64,000 nucleotides of DNA, from contig CM035444.1 of the NCBI GenBank assembly GCA_020310875.1, positions 14,943,975 through 15,007,974 on the forward strand, read 5' to 3'. Position numbers and translations under genes: made by a program. Positions 54,904 to 64,000 of the stretch are shown one piece after another. The notes under the pieces were generated by a model. That model searched no databases. It was not told the origin of the DNA and was given only the letters and a program-made list of their open reading frames with translations. This DNA comes from Ceratopteris richardii (Eukaryota > Streptophyta > Polypodiopsida > Polypodiales > Pteridaceae). Numbering within the stretch: position 1 is the first letter of the stretch; each line of letters starts with the position of its first letter.

Positions 54904-55243
54904 TGTTGGAGAAGTACAAAGAACACTCTTCTTGATGTTCTTGAACTTGTGTAAAGAGAACTATGCATGAAAGTGCTCCAAGATGGCTCCAATAATGACT
55001 CCAAAAATGCCTCAAACAAGCTTTAAAAGCAAAGCATGAACCTTTGAGGGCCCAAAAATGGTTCAAGGTAATCTGAACCTTAGTCTTTCCGCTTCCTCAA
55101 GCACCACAAGTGTAGCTTAGTGCCAAGAGTGTTGGTTAAGCAAACTTTGGGGTGAACAGTACTAGGATGGGTAATCTCCCAAGAAGTATGGGGAACCTGT
55201 ATCTTCCTTGATCATTGAAGTCCTCCCTTGCATGCATCCAACA
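54904..55243 (+). repeat. Candidate Cassandra-type TRIM LTR (solo)
   Basis: 340 bp with terminal TGTTGGA...TCCAACA and an internal 5S-rRNA-like segment in sense orientation. Cassandra elements are known to have short LTRs carrying 5S sequence. No PBS, PPT or matching TSD (GTATT before, CCACC after) supports the boundaries, so they remain tentative. Confidence 0.4.
55131..55190 (+). pseudogene. 5S rRNA-derived segment (box A to box C region)
   Basis: GGTTAAGC (box A-like) is followed by CTTTGGGG and AGTACTAGGATGGGTAATCT then CCCAAGAAGT, matching the 3' half of plant 5S rRNA (AGTACTAGGATGGGTGACCT and CCCGGGAAGT) with a few C-to-T-type changes. The 5' half is not convincing. Not a functional 5S gene. 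Confidence 0.7.
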
Positions 55244-55259
55244 CCACCAATGGTGACTT

Positions 55260-55840
55260 TGTTGGTGAAATTAGCAAGCCTAAGTGTGTGGCTAGTTATT
55301 TAGGACTATTCACTCATTTAGTTCTTGACAAGAGAGAACCTTACATGAACACCTACTTATGAATTTGATTGTATTTGACTTAAATAAATGTAAAAGCTAA
55401 AAGAATATGGAATCTTTTGAAGTTAGGAAGTTGAAGCCATGACTCTTGCAGTAGGAGGAATCAATTCAAACCATCCCTAAAGTGTAGGATCACTTTAAGG
55501 TGAGGGAAAATTCAAATTCAAACTCATATTATGAGTGTAAATAGACAAGCCTTTAGTCATGGGCTAAAGGAGTCATTTTGAGAGTCACTGAGCTACATCA
55601 GTGAGCAAACATTGATCTCACTTCATGTATGAGTATTCCGCTACACTTCGCTTGTATCATATGTTCATTATCATATACATTTTGATACATTTCTTCAAGT
55701 ATATCTCTGTCTATTGTTCTCTCTAGCATCTTCATCATTATAGTGATTTTGTGAAACCGATTTCTCTGCATGTACTCACTCATTTTCAATACTTTAACTT
55801 GTGTTAGTTAGATTGTAGTGTCTAGTAGCATACCAATGTT
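55260..55840 (+). repeat. Copia H 5' LTR, 3' end deleted
   Basis: Aligns with the first ~580 bp of the 3' LTR (59866 on), then runs into gag coding sequence near 55848. The remaining ~390 bp and the PBS are missing. Confidence 0.85.
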
Positions 55841-55847
55841 CATTAAC

Positions 55848-56775
55848 TAGAGATGAGATGATGCCAATCCTTAGAAGCAAAGGACAACCAACTCAAGAAG
55901 AATAAGAAAGGTTAACAACATGGTGCTCAAAGGATGCTCTAGTTAGGTCATATATTCTTAACTCAATCTTTGATTTTTTTACTTCCACACATCAGGAGTT
56001 GCAAGACTTCACAAGAACACTGGAATGCTTGTGAAGCATTCTTCTCATCAAGTAAAAAGGCAAAGAAGAATCAACTATGGATGGAGTTCACCACACTCAA
56101 GAAGATTCCCAAGCAAAGTTTGATTGATTTTGTCACCAAAATGGACATATTAGATCAGCTTGGCACCATTGGAGAAGCCATTGACGAAGAGAAAATAGTA
56201 AGGAAAGTGATCAATGGAATAAAAATAGATGAAAAATGGGAAGCTTTCACCACAGCCATGGATCTCTACATTGACATGCAGGTTCCTGATTTCAACACCC
56301 TCATGGGACAATTGTTCACACATGAGGAAAAGCTTATGAAGGATGGAGACAACTTAAAAGGTAATCAATCCTCTACCCTATATACAGATAAGAACGAGAA
56401 TAAAGATGGTAATGGTAAAGGTAAAAAGTATGATGATGAAGGTAGTACCTTTCAAGAAAACTTTGTAGGAAGAGGTAGAGGCTCAAGGGAAAGGGCAAAG
56501 GAGGAAGACAAGGCAAGGGCAGATCTCAAATCCTCTCTCCATGTGCCATATGTGGCTTAATTAATCACATCACTAAGAATTATTTTAGGAATCCTAGAAA
56601 TCAAAGAGGTAGAGGTTACAAAAAATGAGTATATGGAAGCTCAAGAGGTAGATTCAACAACAAAAATGGTTACAACAACTCATAAAAAAACAATAATTAT
56701 CAAGGAAGATACAAAGGAAGGAGAGACTACAACAATTATGCAGATGATCAAACTCAAGAGGCTTCATTACTTCTT
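55848..56775 (+). pseudogene. Copia H gag, N-terminus missing
   Basis: Begins at RDEMMPILRSKGQPTQEE, then LLPHIRSCKTSQEHWNACEA, a 196-codon open frame (55970-56560) with KKNQLWMEFTTLKKIPKQSL, DEKWEAFTTAMDLYIDMQVP and DFNTLMGQLFTHEEKLMKDG. The knuckle (CAICGLINHITKNYF, other frame) has the last Cys as Tyr. Confidence 0.88.
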
Positions 56776-57230
56776 ATGAATATGATTGTGAAGCAAGATA
56801 AAGCAGATGAACATATATTCTATATAGAATTAGGAGGTTCAAATCATGTAGTAGGGAATGTGGCTCTACTCTCAGACCTGGAGGACACAAGGAATAAATT
56901 GAGCAAGGTATTGTATGTGCCAACCATCACCAAAAACCTCATAAGCATAGGTCAAATTGTTGAAAAAGGATTGCATGTCAGATTCACAAAGAACGGAGCA
57001 TTTTTTGAGGATCCACATCAAGGATTCAAGAGGATAACAAAAGGATAAATATTAGGTAGACTATTTACATTTGAGCTCCAAGTCACTAGGAACATAGCTT
57101 TTTTCAATTATGGTAGTCAAACATTATCATAATTGGAAATTTAGCACAAAAGGTTAGCTCATATAGGTAAAAGGGCTCTAAAGCAAATCAATAGGAATCA
57201 TAGTGTGCTTTGTCTACCAAACAACACATG
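56776..57230 (+). pseudogene. Copia H protease and pre-integrase
   Basis: IFYIELGGSNHVVGN is the protease site with DSG degraded to ELG. LSKVLYVPTITKNLISIGQI and HKRLAHIGKRALKQINRNHS follow with stops at 57046 and 57130. Confidence 0.85.
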
Positions 57231-58205
57231 ATTTACAAATGTAGTGCTTGTCAATTTGGCAAGCCTCACAGACAACCATTCACAAAGAAGGGATACATTC
57301 ATGGAGACCTATTGGAGCTAGTCCATATAGATGTGTGGGGACCAAGCAAGGAGCCTTCAATCTTTGGATCTAGGTATTATGTGTCATTTATTGACGAATG
57401 TCGCAGATGGACAACACTATATTTTATGAAGCATAAAGATGAAGTGTTCTCTTATTTCAAGAAATATCTAGCACTTGTAGAAAATCAAATAGGAAAGACT
57501 TTGAAGAGGCTAAGGTCAGATGGAGGGGGAGAATATTTCTCCCATGACTTTGATTCTTATCTCCAAGAGAAAGGAATCAAAAGAGAGATTATAATCAGGT
57601 ATACCGGAGAGCAAAATGGAGTGGTAGAGAGAAGAAATAGAACCATAGTCAAGGCTACAAGATCAATGCTAAATTAAAAGAAGTTATTGAACTACCTATG
57701 GGTAGAGGTTGTATCCATAGCCACCTATCTTATCAATAGAATCCCATCAAAAGCATAGGATGGGATTACACCTTATGAAGCATGGAATGGAAGAAGAACC
57801 AACCTTGATCATTGCAGGATCTTTGGGTTCATAGCATATGCACACATACCTTCACAAATCAAAGGCAAATTAGATCCAAAGGCAGAGAAATGTATATTCA
57901 TTGGATATTACCTTAATCAAAAAGGTTATAGGTTATATAATCCAAGTAATAAATAGTTTATTGTAAGTAGAGATGTTGTGTTTGATGAGAAAAAAATCTT
58001 GGTTTGAGGATGATTGTAGGAAAATCAAACTTCCCTATGACCTAGAGGAAGACTCTCAAAGAGGAATGATCATACATATGAAAACTCAAGTGATTATGAA
58101 GAAGACCAGAAGACTCCAAGAAGGGAAATCAACACTTGGAACTCCAAAGGCAAAGCCAAAGTATAGGAGATGGGAGATGTGGCTGAATCATCTCAAAAAA
58201 CTATA
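57231..58205 (+). pseudogene. Copia H integrase core and tail
   Basis: 155 open codons (57210-57677) hold CSACQFGKPHRQPF, LVHIDVWGPSKEPSIF (Asp 1), FIDECRRWTTLYFMKHKDEV, LRSDGGGEYFSHDFD (Asp 2) and EQNGVVERRNR (Glu): all three catalytic acids are kept. Stops at 57675 and 57758. The tail reads FIAYAHIPSQIKGKLDP, CIFIGYYLNQKGYRLYN and SRDVVFDEKK. Confidence 0.9.
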
Positions 58206-59160
58206 ACAAGGTCTACTAGAGAGAAAAGGAAGCCAAAAAGGTATGGTTATGACACTTCTTTGGTCACTAAGCATTCTATTTATATAGCTTAGGATACAAA
58301 ATCAGAAGAACATATGAAGAGTCCAAGAAGAAGCCATAATGGAAAGATGCCATGGAAGAAGAGATAGATTCTCTCGAAGAAAATCAAATTTGGGAATTTG
58401 TTCCCAAGAAACCATCTATGAAAGTAATTGGTTCAAGGTGGATTTACAAGGTAAAAAAGAATTTTGATGACTCAATTAATAGGTACAAAGAAAGGCTTGT
58501 AGCAAAAGGGTTTGCTCAAACCCAAGGTATTGATTATGAAGAGACATTCTCACATGTGCCAAAAATGACCACAATTAGAGTACTCATGAGTGTAGCATCT
58601 TCCAAGAATTGGAATATCTATTTAACGGATGTTAAAAATGCTTTTATAAATGATTGTATTTCAAAGGAGGTGTATATGGCTCAAGCTCCTGGATTTGAAG
58701 ATCAATCATATCTAGAATATGTATGCAGGTTAAGGAAAGTCTTGTATGGCTTGAAGCAAGCTCCTAGAGCTTGGAATCATAGACTTGTCACTTACTTGGA
58801 GGATAAAGCTTTTATGGTAAGCAAGGCAGATCCTTCCCTCTTTATCAAGATGAACCACTCAAAATTCATATACATCTATGTATAGGTGGATGATAAAATC
58901 ATTATAGGAAGTGATGCAGATGGAATCAGAAGCATCAAAGATCAAATGAAGGAAGAGTTCAAAATTAGTGATCTTTGCCTTCTCACATACTTCCTAGGTT
59001 TGGAAATGGTATATATAGAGAAAGGTATGCTCCTAACTGAGCAAAAGTACATTGGAGATATGATTACCAAGCTCAAGATGGAAAACACAAAGGTTGTAGG
59101 TACTCCCATGGAGGTAAACCTGAAGCTAAGTGCTCATGAAGGTGAGTTAATTTAAGATGT
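58206..59160 (+). pseudogene. Copia H reverse transcriptase
   Basis: 177 open codons (58352-58885) give [40 protein letters not shown] and [20 protein letters not shown]. One TAG stands immediately before the catalytic VDDKIIIGSD (58886 on). EEFKISDLCLLTYFLGLEMV follows, ending at a TAA at 59153. Confidence 0.9.
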
Positions 59161-59836
59161 GACTAGTTACCAAAGCTTAGTTGGAAGTTAGAATTATGCT
59201 ACTCTAACTAGAATAGATATATGTTATGGAGTTAGTGTATGAAGTTAGTTCATGCACAATCCAAGGAAGCCTCACTTGGAATTATCTAAGAGAATCCTAA
59301 AATACTTGAAGGGTACAATCAATGAAGGGTTTTTACTATCCATATACTTTTGATATAGATGCCAAACTATTCTCTGATGCAGATTGGGCAGGTTCACAAG
59401 ATGATAGGACAAGCACCTTAGGCTATCTTACTTTTGCATGTACCAAATTAATTTCATGGTCTTCCAAGAAGCAACCTATAGTTGCTCTTTCATCAATTGA
59501 AGTTGAATATGGAGGACTTGCAAATGCTACACAAGAAGTTATGTGGATTAAGACCCTATATTCAGATTAAGGGTTGAATACTTCAACTCCACATATATTT
59601 GGAGACAACATTATTTCACTACATCTTGTTGCTAACCCTATCTATCATGCTAAGACCAAACATATAGAGGTTCACTACCATTATGTCAGATAAAAGATCA
59701 TGAGTAAGGAGATACAACTCTCACATGTATCCACACATTAACAATGTGCATATATGATGACAAATGCATTGGATGGAAGCAAATTAAACAGGTTCAAAAC
59801 AATGATTCAACTACACAAGATCATGAAGGATTGAAG
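59161..59836 (+). pseudogene. Copia H RNase H and C-terminus
   Basis: NYATLTRIDICYGVSV, FSDADWAGSQDDRTSTLGYL, KKQPIVALSSIEVEYGGLAN, LHLVANPIYHAKTKHIEVHY and a natural end KLHKIMKD-like before TGA at about 59834. Five stops within. Confidence 0.87.
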
Positions 59837-59840
59837 AGTC

Positions 59841-59895
59841 AAGCATCTTAGGCTTGAGGGGGAGTTTTTGGTGCAATTATCAAGCATAAGTGCTT
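59841..59895 (+). repeat. Inverted repeat straddling the H PPT and U3 start
   Basis: AAGCATCTTAGGCTTG (59841-59856) and CAAGCATAAGTGCTT (59881-59895) pair at 14 positions with one bulge and one mismatch. Position 7 of the first arm is C here and G in copia G, with the matching base changed on the other arm. Confidence 0.8.
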
Positions 59896-60836
59896 GGCTA
59901 ATTATTTATGACTACTCACTCATTTAGTTCTTGACAAGAGAGAACCTTACATGAGCACCTACTTATGAATTTGATTGTATTTACCTTGGATAAATGTAAA
60001 AGCAAAAAGAATATGGAATCTCGTGAAGTTAGGTAGTTGAACCCATGTCTCTTGTGGTAGGAGGAATCAATTCAAACCATGCCTAAAGTTTAGGATCACT
60101 TTTAGGTGAGGGAAAATTCAAATTCAAACTCATATTATGAGTATAAATAGACATGCCTTTAGTCATAGGCTAACGGAGTCATTCTGAGAGTCATTGAGCT
60201 ACATCAGTGAGCACACATTGATCTCACTTCATGTATGATTAGTCCACTCCACTTACTTGTATCATATGTTCATTAGCATATACATTTTGATATATTTATT
60301 CAAGTATATCTCTTTCTATTGTTCTCTGAGCATCTTCATCATTATAGTGATTTTGTGAAACCAATTTCTCTATGTCTACTCACTCATTTTCAATACCTTA
60401 ACTTGTGTTAGTTACATGACTATGTCTCGCATCTTCTAGATCCCAAAATGTCGGGATCACCCCCTTGACTTTCTAGATTCATTTCTCAGTGTATAGTGCA
60501 TCTAAATTCATGAAATAATTTGCTTTAGTTATCCATTTTCTCGAATTAGATGTGTGCAAAAGCTATCTAGTGAATTCATAGCATTTTGTGAGATGTAAGA
60601 TAATTATTGAGCACTTTCACTCTCAAAATAGAAGGTTTATTCACATTCCCTGCATATGCAAGTTATCTATTTTAGTGCAAACCTTTGGGAATGATGCTCC
60701 AAAGCACTTGGTTGTTCCAAATGCATTAATGTGAAGATAAAAAAGTATATTAAGAATCCTTGGAGTTAATTTGGTAGGTGTAGAGAAGGTTACAACACTA
60801 TCTCATCTCTAAATCCATACAATCCATCTCCTCGCA
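59866..60836 (+). repeat. Copia H 3' LTR
   Basis: 971 bp, TTTTGGTGCAATTATC (TG decayed) to CATCTCCTCGCA, preceded by the PPT GAGGGGGAGT and followed by GACTT. Confidence 0.92.
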
Positions 60837-60841
60837 GACTT

Positions 60842-61262
60842 TGTGAGGAGATGGATTGGTCTATTCCATAGATGGGCTGGTGTTGCACAAAACTTGCTCT
60901 ACACTTGCCAATTTAGCTCTAGAGATCTTAGTAGGCTCCTTTGGCTTAACATAAATGCATTTAGAACCACCAAGTGCTTTGAAACATCATTCCAAAAATT
61001 TTGCATCAAAACAGATAACTTGCATGTACTAGAAATATGAAGAAACCTTCTATTTTAAGAATATAAGTGTTTAGTAATTTCCTCAGAGCTCCCAAACTTG
61101 TATGAATTGACTAGAGATCTTTTGCACATCTCTAATTAGAGAGCATAGCTAACTAAAGCAAGTTATTCCATGAATTTAGAGGCACCACACACTGATTAAT
61201 GAATCTAGCAAGTCAGGGAGGTCATCTCGATATTCTTAGGAACTAGAAGGTGTGCAGACACA
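60842..61262 (-). repeat. Copia I LTR, 3' portion
   Basis: TGTGAGGAGATGGATT... is the reverse complement of the last ~400 bp of the H LTR (with substitutions). It begins immediately after the GACTT that ends copia H. The 5' part of this LTR is missing. Confidence 0.87.
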
Positions 61263-61389
61263 ATTACCTTCCTCACTTCATATCTTGAGATTGGCTAAAC
61301 CAAAGTTGGGGTAACTTGATAAGTAGATAGTATACATTTTAATCTAGCTATACTAATCTAAACTATAGCAAATAATTGAGTATAAGTCT

Positions 61390-62085
61390 TCATGATTTCC
61401 TGAAGCCAATCATTGAATTGAACCTATTTAATTTTTTTCCATCCAATCCTTTTGTCATCATATCTGCACATTGTTGATTGGTGGATACATATGAGGCTTG
61501 TATATCCTTACTCATGATCGTTTCTCTGACATAATGATAGTGAACTTCAATATCTTTGGTCTTGGCATGATAGATAGGGTTAGCAACAAGATGCAATGAA
61601 CTAATGTTGACTCCAAATATGAGTGGAGTAGAAGTGTTTAACCCTAAATCTGAATATAGGGTCCTAATCCACATAGCTTCTTGAGTAGCATTTACAAGTC
61701 CTCTGTATTCAGCTTTAGTTGATGAAAGAGAAATTTTAGGTTTCTTCTTTGATGACCATGAGATCAATTTGGTACTTGTGAAGGTAAGATATCCTGATGT
61801 GCTTCTCCTATCATCCTTAGAGCCTGCCCACTCTATATCAAAAAACAATTTGACATCTATATCAGAGGTATAAAGGTAGTATAACCCTTCATTAACTATG
61901 CCCTTCAAATACTTTAGGCTTCTTTTGGTTGCTTCCATGTGAGGATTCCTTGGAGTGTGCATGAGCTGACTTAGTACACTAACTTCATAACATATATCTA
62001 ATCTAGTTAGAGTAGCATAGTTCAAGCTTCTAGCTAAGCTTTGGTAGCTAGTCACATTTGCAATTACCTTTACCTTCATGAGCAT
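61390..62085 (-). pseudogene. Copia I RNase H and C-terminus
   Basis: 231 codons without a stop: SLNYATLTRLDICYEVSVLS, IEWAGSKDDRRSTSGYLTFT, KKKPKISLSSTKAEYRGLVN, LHLVANPIYHAKTKDIEVHY and TKGLDGKKLNRFNSMIGFRK. The longest uninterrupted RNase H in the window. Confidence 0.93.
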
Positions 62086-63055
62086 TTAGCTTTTGATTTA
62101 CCTCCATGGGTGTACCTACAACCTTTGTATTTTCCATCTTGAATTTGGCAAGCATATCTCCAATGTACTTTCTCTGAGTTAGGAACATACCTTTCTTTGT
62201 ATACACTGCTTCCAAACCTAAGAAGTATGTGAGAATGCGAAGATCATTGATCTTGAATTCTTCTTTCATCTGAGCTTTGATCCTCTTGATTTCATCTATA
62301 TCATTACCTATAATGATTATGTCATCCACATGTACATAGAGGTATATGACCTCTAAATGGTTCCTCCTTATGAAGAGGGAAGGACCTACCATGCTCACCA
62401 TAAATCCTTGATCCTACAAATAAGTGACCAATCTATGATTCCAAGCTCTAGGATCTTGCTTCAAGCCATACAAGGCTTTCTTCAACCTACATACATATTC
62501 TGGAAATGATTAATCTTCAAAGCCATGAGGTTGAGCCATGTACACCTCCTCTAAAATCCAACAATTTAGAAAAGAATTTTTAACATCTGTTTGATAGATA
62601 TTCCGATTCTTAGAAGATTCTACACTCGTGAGTACTCTAATTGTAGGCATCTTTGCCATAGGTGAGAATGTCTCTTCATAATCAATACGTTGGGTTTGAG
62701 AAACCCCTTTTTCTACAAGCCTTGCTTTGTAACTATTTATTGATCCATCAGATTTCTTCTTTACTCTTTAAGTCCACCTTGATCTAATGGCCTTCATAGG
62801 TGGTTTCTTGGGAACCAATTCCCTGATTTTCTTGTAGAGCTTCTATCTCGTCTTCCATGCCATCTCTCCATGTTGAATTCTTCTTAGCCTCTTCATATGT
62901 TGATGGTTCTTCTAAGTTTATTTCCTCAGAAATGTAATTGGAATGCTTAATGAGCAAGGAGGTGTCATAACCATAACTTTTTGGCTTCTTGTTCTCTCTA
63001 ATAGACCTCCTTATAGTTTGTTGAGATGATTCTGCAACATCTCTCAACTCCTACA
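62048..63055 (-). pseudogene. Copia I reverse transcriptase
   Basis: 62784-63047 holds the N-terminus (YGYDTSLLIKHSNYISEEIN). The middle is readable across stops (GSQETTYEGH...; [18 protein letters not shown]). 62048-62401 has the active box LYVHVDDIIIIGND and LRILTYFLGLEAVYTKKGMF. A frameshift near 62070 joins RNase H. Confidence 0.89.
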
Positions 63056-64000
63056 CTTTATCTTTGCCTTTGGAGTTCCAAGAATTTATTTCTATTCTTA
63101 GAGTCTTCTGATCATCATCAGAATCACTTGAGTCTTCATGTGTATGCTCATTCCTCTTTTTGACAATGTTGGAAAGTCTTACTCTAGGTCAAAGGGAAAA
63201 TTAATTTCCCTGCAATCATCTTCAAACCAAGATTTGTTTTCATCAAAGACAACATCTCTACTATTAATAAAACCTTTATTTCTTGGATTATATAATCTAT
63301 TACCTTTTTTATTAAGGTCATAGCCAATGAATATACATTTCTCTAACTTTGGATCCAATTTGGCTCTGATTTGTGAAGGTATGTGTGCATATACTATGCA
63401 CCCAAAGATCCTATAGTGATCAAGGCTAGGTCTTCTTCCATTCCATGCTTCATATGGTGTCATCCCATCTAATGCTTTTGATGGGATTCTATTGATTAGA
63501 TAGGTGGCTATGGACATAGCCTTTTCCCATAGCTAATTGGGAAACTTCTTCTCATTTACCATTGATCATGTAGCCTCCACTATGGTTCTATTCCTCCTTT
63601 CTACCACTCCACTTTGCTCTGGAGTATACCCGGTTGTAATCTCTCTTTTGATCCCTCTCTCTTTAAGATAATAATCAAACTCATGGAAGAAATATTCTCC
63701 CCCTCCATCTGGCCTTGTCCTCTTTGAAGTCTTTGCTATTTGATTTTCTACTAATGCAAGATACTTCTTAAGGCATGAAAACACTTCATTCTTATGTTTC
63801 TTCAAGTATAGTATTGTCCATCTGCTACAATGATCAATGAAAGACACATAATACCTGGATCCAAAGATTGATGATTCTTTGCTTGGCCCCCATACATCTG
63901 TATGGACTAATTCTCATATATCTCCATGAATGTATACCTTCTTTGTGAATGGATGCCTATGAGACTTGCCAAATTGACAAGCACTACATTTGTAAATCAT
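63056..64000 (-). pseudogene. Copia I integrase, partial
   Basis: 63566-63847 reads SFIDHCSRWTILYLKKHKNE, TRPDGGGEYFFHEFD (Asp 2) and TPEQSGVVERRNRTIVEAT (Glu kept; Asn before Gly is Ser). 63179-63517 gives YLINRIPSKALDGMTPYEAW, IFGCIVYAHIPSQIRAKLDP, CIFIGYDLNKKGNRLYNP and SRDVVFDENKSWFEDD. The zinc-finger Cys pair (CSACQFGKSHRHPF) lies at the window edge. Confidence 0.9.

Larger units (their letters stand above)
55260..60836 (+). mobile_element. Copia H, long-LTR element with truncated 5' LTR
   Basis: Starts TGTTGGTGAAATTAG, ends CATCTCCTCGCA; perfect TSD GACTT at 55255-55259 and 60837-60841. Gag through RNase H are present, but a deletion joins the middle of the 5' LTR to gag and removes the PBS. 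Related to G, C and I. Many stops. Confidence 0.93.
60842..64000 (-). mobile_element. Copia I, H-related element running off the window
   Basis: Minus-strand LTR fragment, a 126-bp stretch without match (61263-61388), RNase H, RT and integrase. The polyprotein is nearly the same wording as H (VVGTPMEVNQKL against VVGTPMEVNLKL). Gag, protease and 5' LTR lie beyond 64000. Confidence 0.9.

Noticed and set aside
55131-55190. Functional 5S rRNA gene
   Set aside because: Only the 3' half matches, box C is mutated (GTAATCT for GTGACCT), and the 5' half is not recognisable.
1-64000. CRISPR arrays, prophage, or bacterial-type operons
   Set aside because: No regularly spaced short repeats and no bacterial gene organisation; all recognisable coding sequence is plant retroelement.

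Overview
The window looks like repeat-rich nuclear DNA from a land plant with a large genome. The evidence is Ty1/copia LTR retrotransposons with plant-type initiator-Met-tRNA primer sites (TGGTATCAGAGC and variants), one Ty3/gypsy element, an L1-type LINE and a 5S-rRNA-derived segment. A gymnosperm, fern or other large-genome lineage is plausible, but the sequence alone does not fix the species. I see no intact host gene, tRNA, bacterial-style operon or CRISPR array. Almost all coding sequence is decayed retrotransposon polyprotein with stops and frameshifts.

Layout, left to right. 1-1503: LINE remnant (minus). 1504-4485: copia A (minus, 5' half missing). 4486-4917: unrecognised reading frame. 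4918-7337: 3' piece of copia B1 (minus), carrying a 511-bp solo LTR at 5414-5924. 7338-21777: copia C (plus), inserted into B1. C itself contains B2 (12175-16442, plus) in its RNase H and D (17806-21641, minus) in its 3' LTR. 21778-22997: 5' piece of B1 with its LTR. 22998-23705: decayed coiled-coil frame of unknown origin. 24489-30474: copia E (plus). 30740-32058: rearranged B3. 32059-34815: Ty3/gypsy (plus). 34816-46940: B4 (plus), split by a 3.2-kb TG...CA insertion (36855-40032) and by a complete minus copy of its own family, B5 (40205-45131). 46941-48087: B6 gag (minus). 48166-53966: copia G (plus). 53967-55254: mostly unannotated, with a 5S-like segment in a possible Cassandra-type LTR. 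55260-60836: copia H (plus). 60842-64000: copia I (minus), running off the window.

Nesting is supported by target-site duplications (TSDs): CACTT for B2, GATTT for B5, GACTT for H (all perfect); CCCCT/CCCGT for C, CAAAA/CAACA for D and TTACG/TTATG for E (4 of 5). Inferred order of insertion: B1, then C, then B2 and D; and gypsy, then B4, then B5 and the 3.2-kb insertion. Several copies carry large internal deletions (B2 lacks the integrase core, D lacks late gag through most of integrase, G lacks most of gag, B4 lacks the RT centre), so any mobility would have depended on helper proteins.

The most interesting signal is structural. In every copia family here with an assessable 3' junction (A, B, C, D, E, G, H), an inverted repeat of about 8-17 nt straddles the polypurine tract and the first bases of the 3' LTR. 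The arm sequences differ between families but pairing is kept, including a G-C to C-G swap between G and H. Such arms would place the plus-strand primer and U3 start in the loop of a hairpin.
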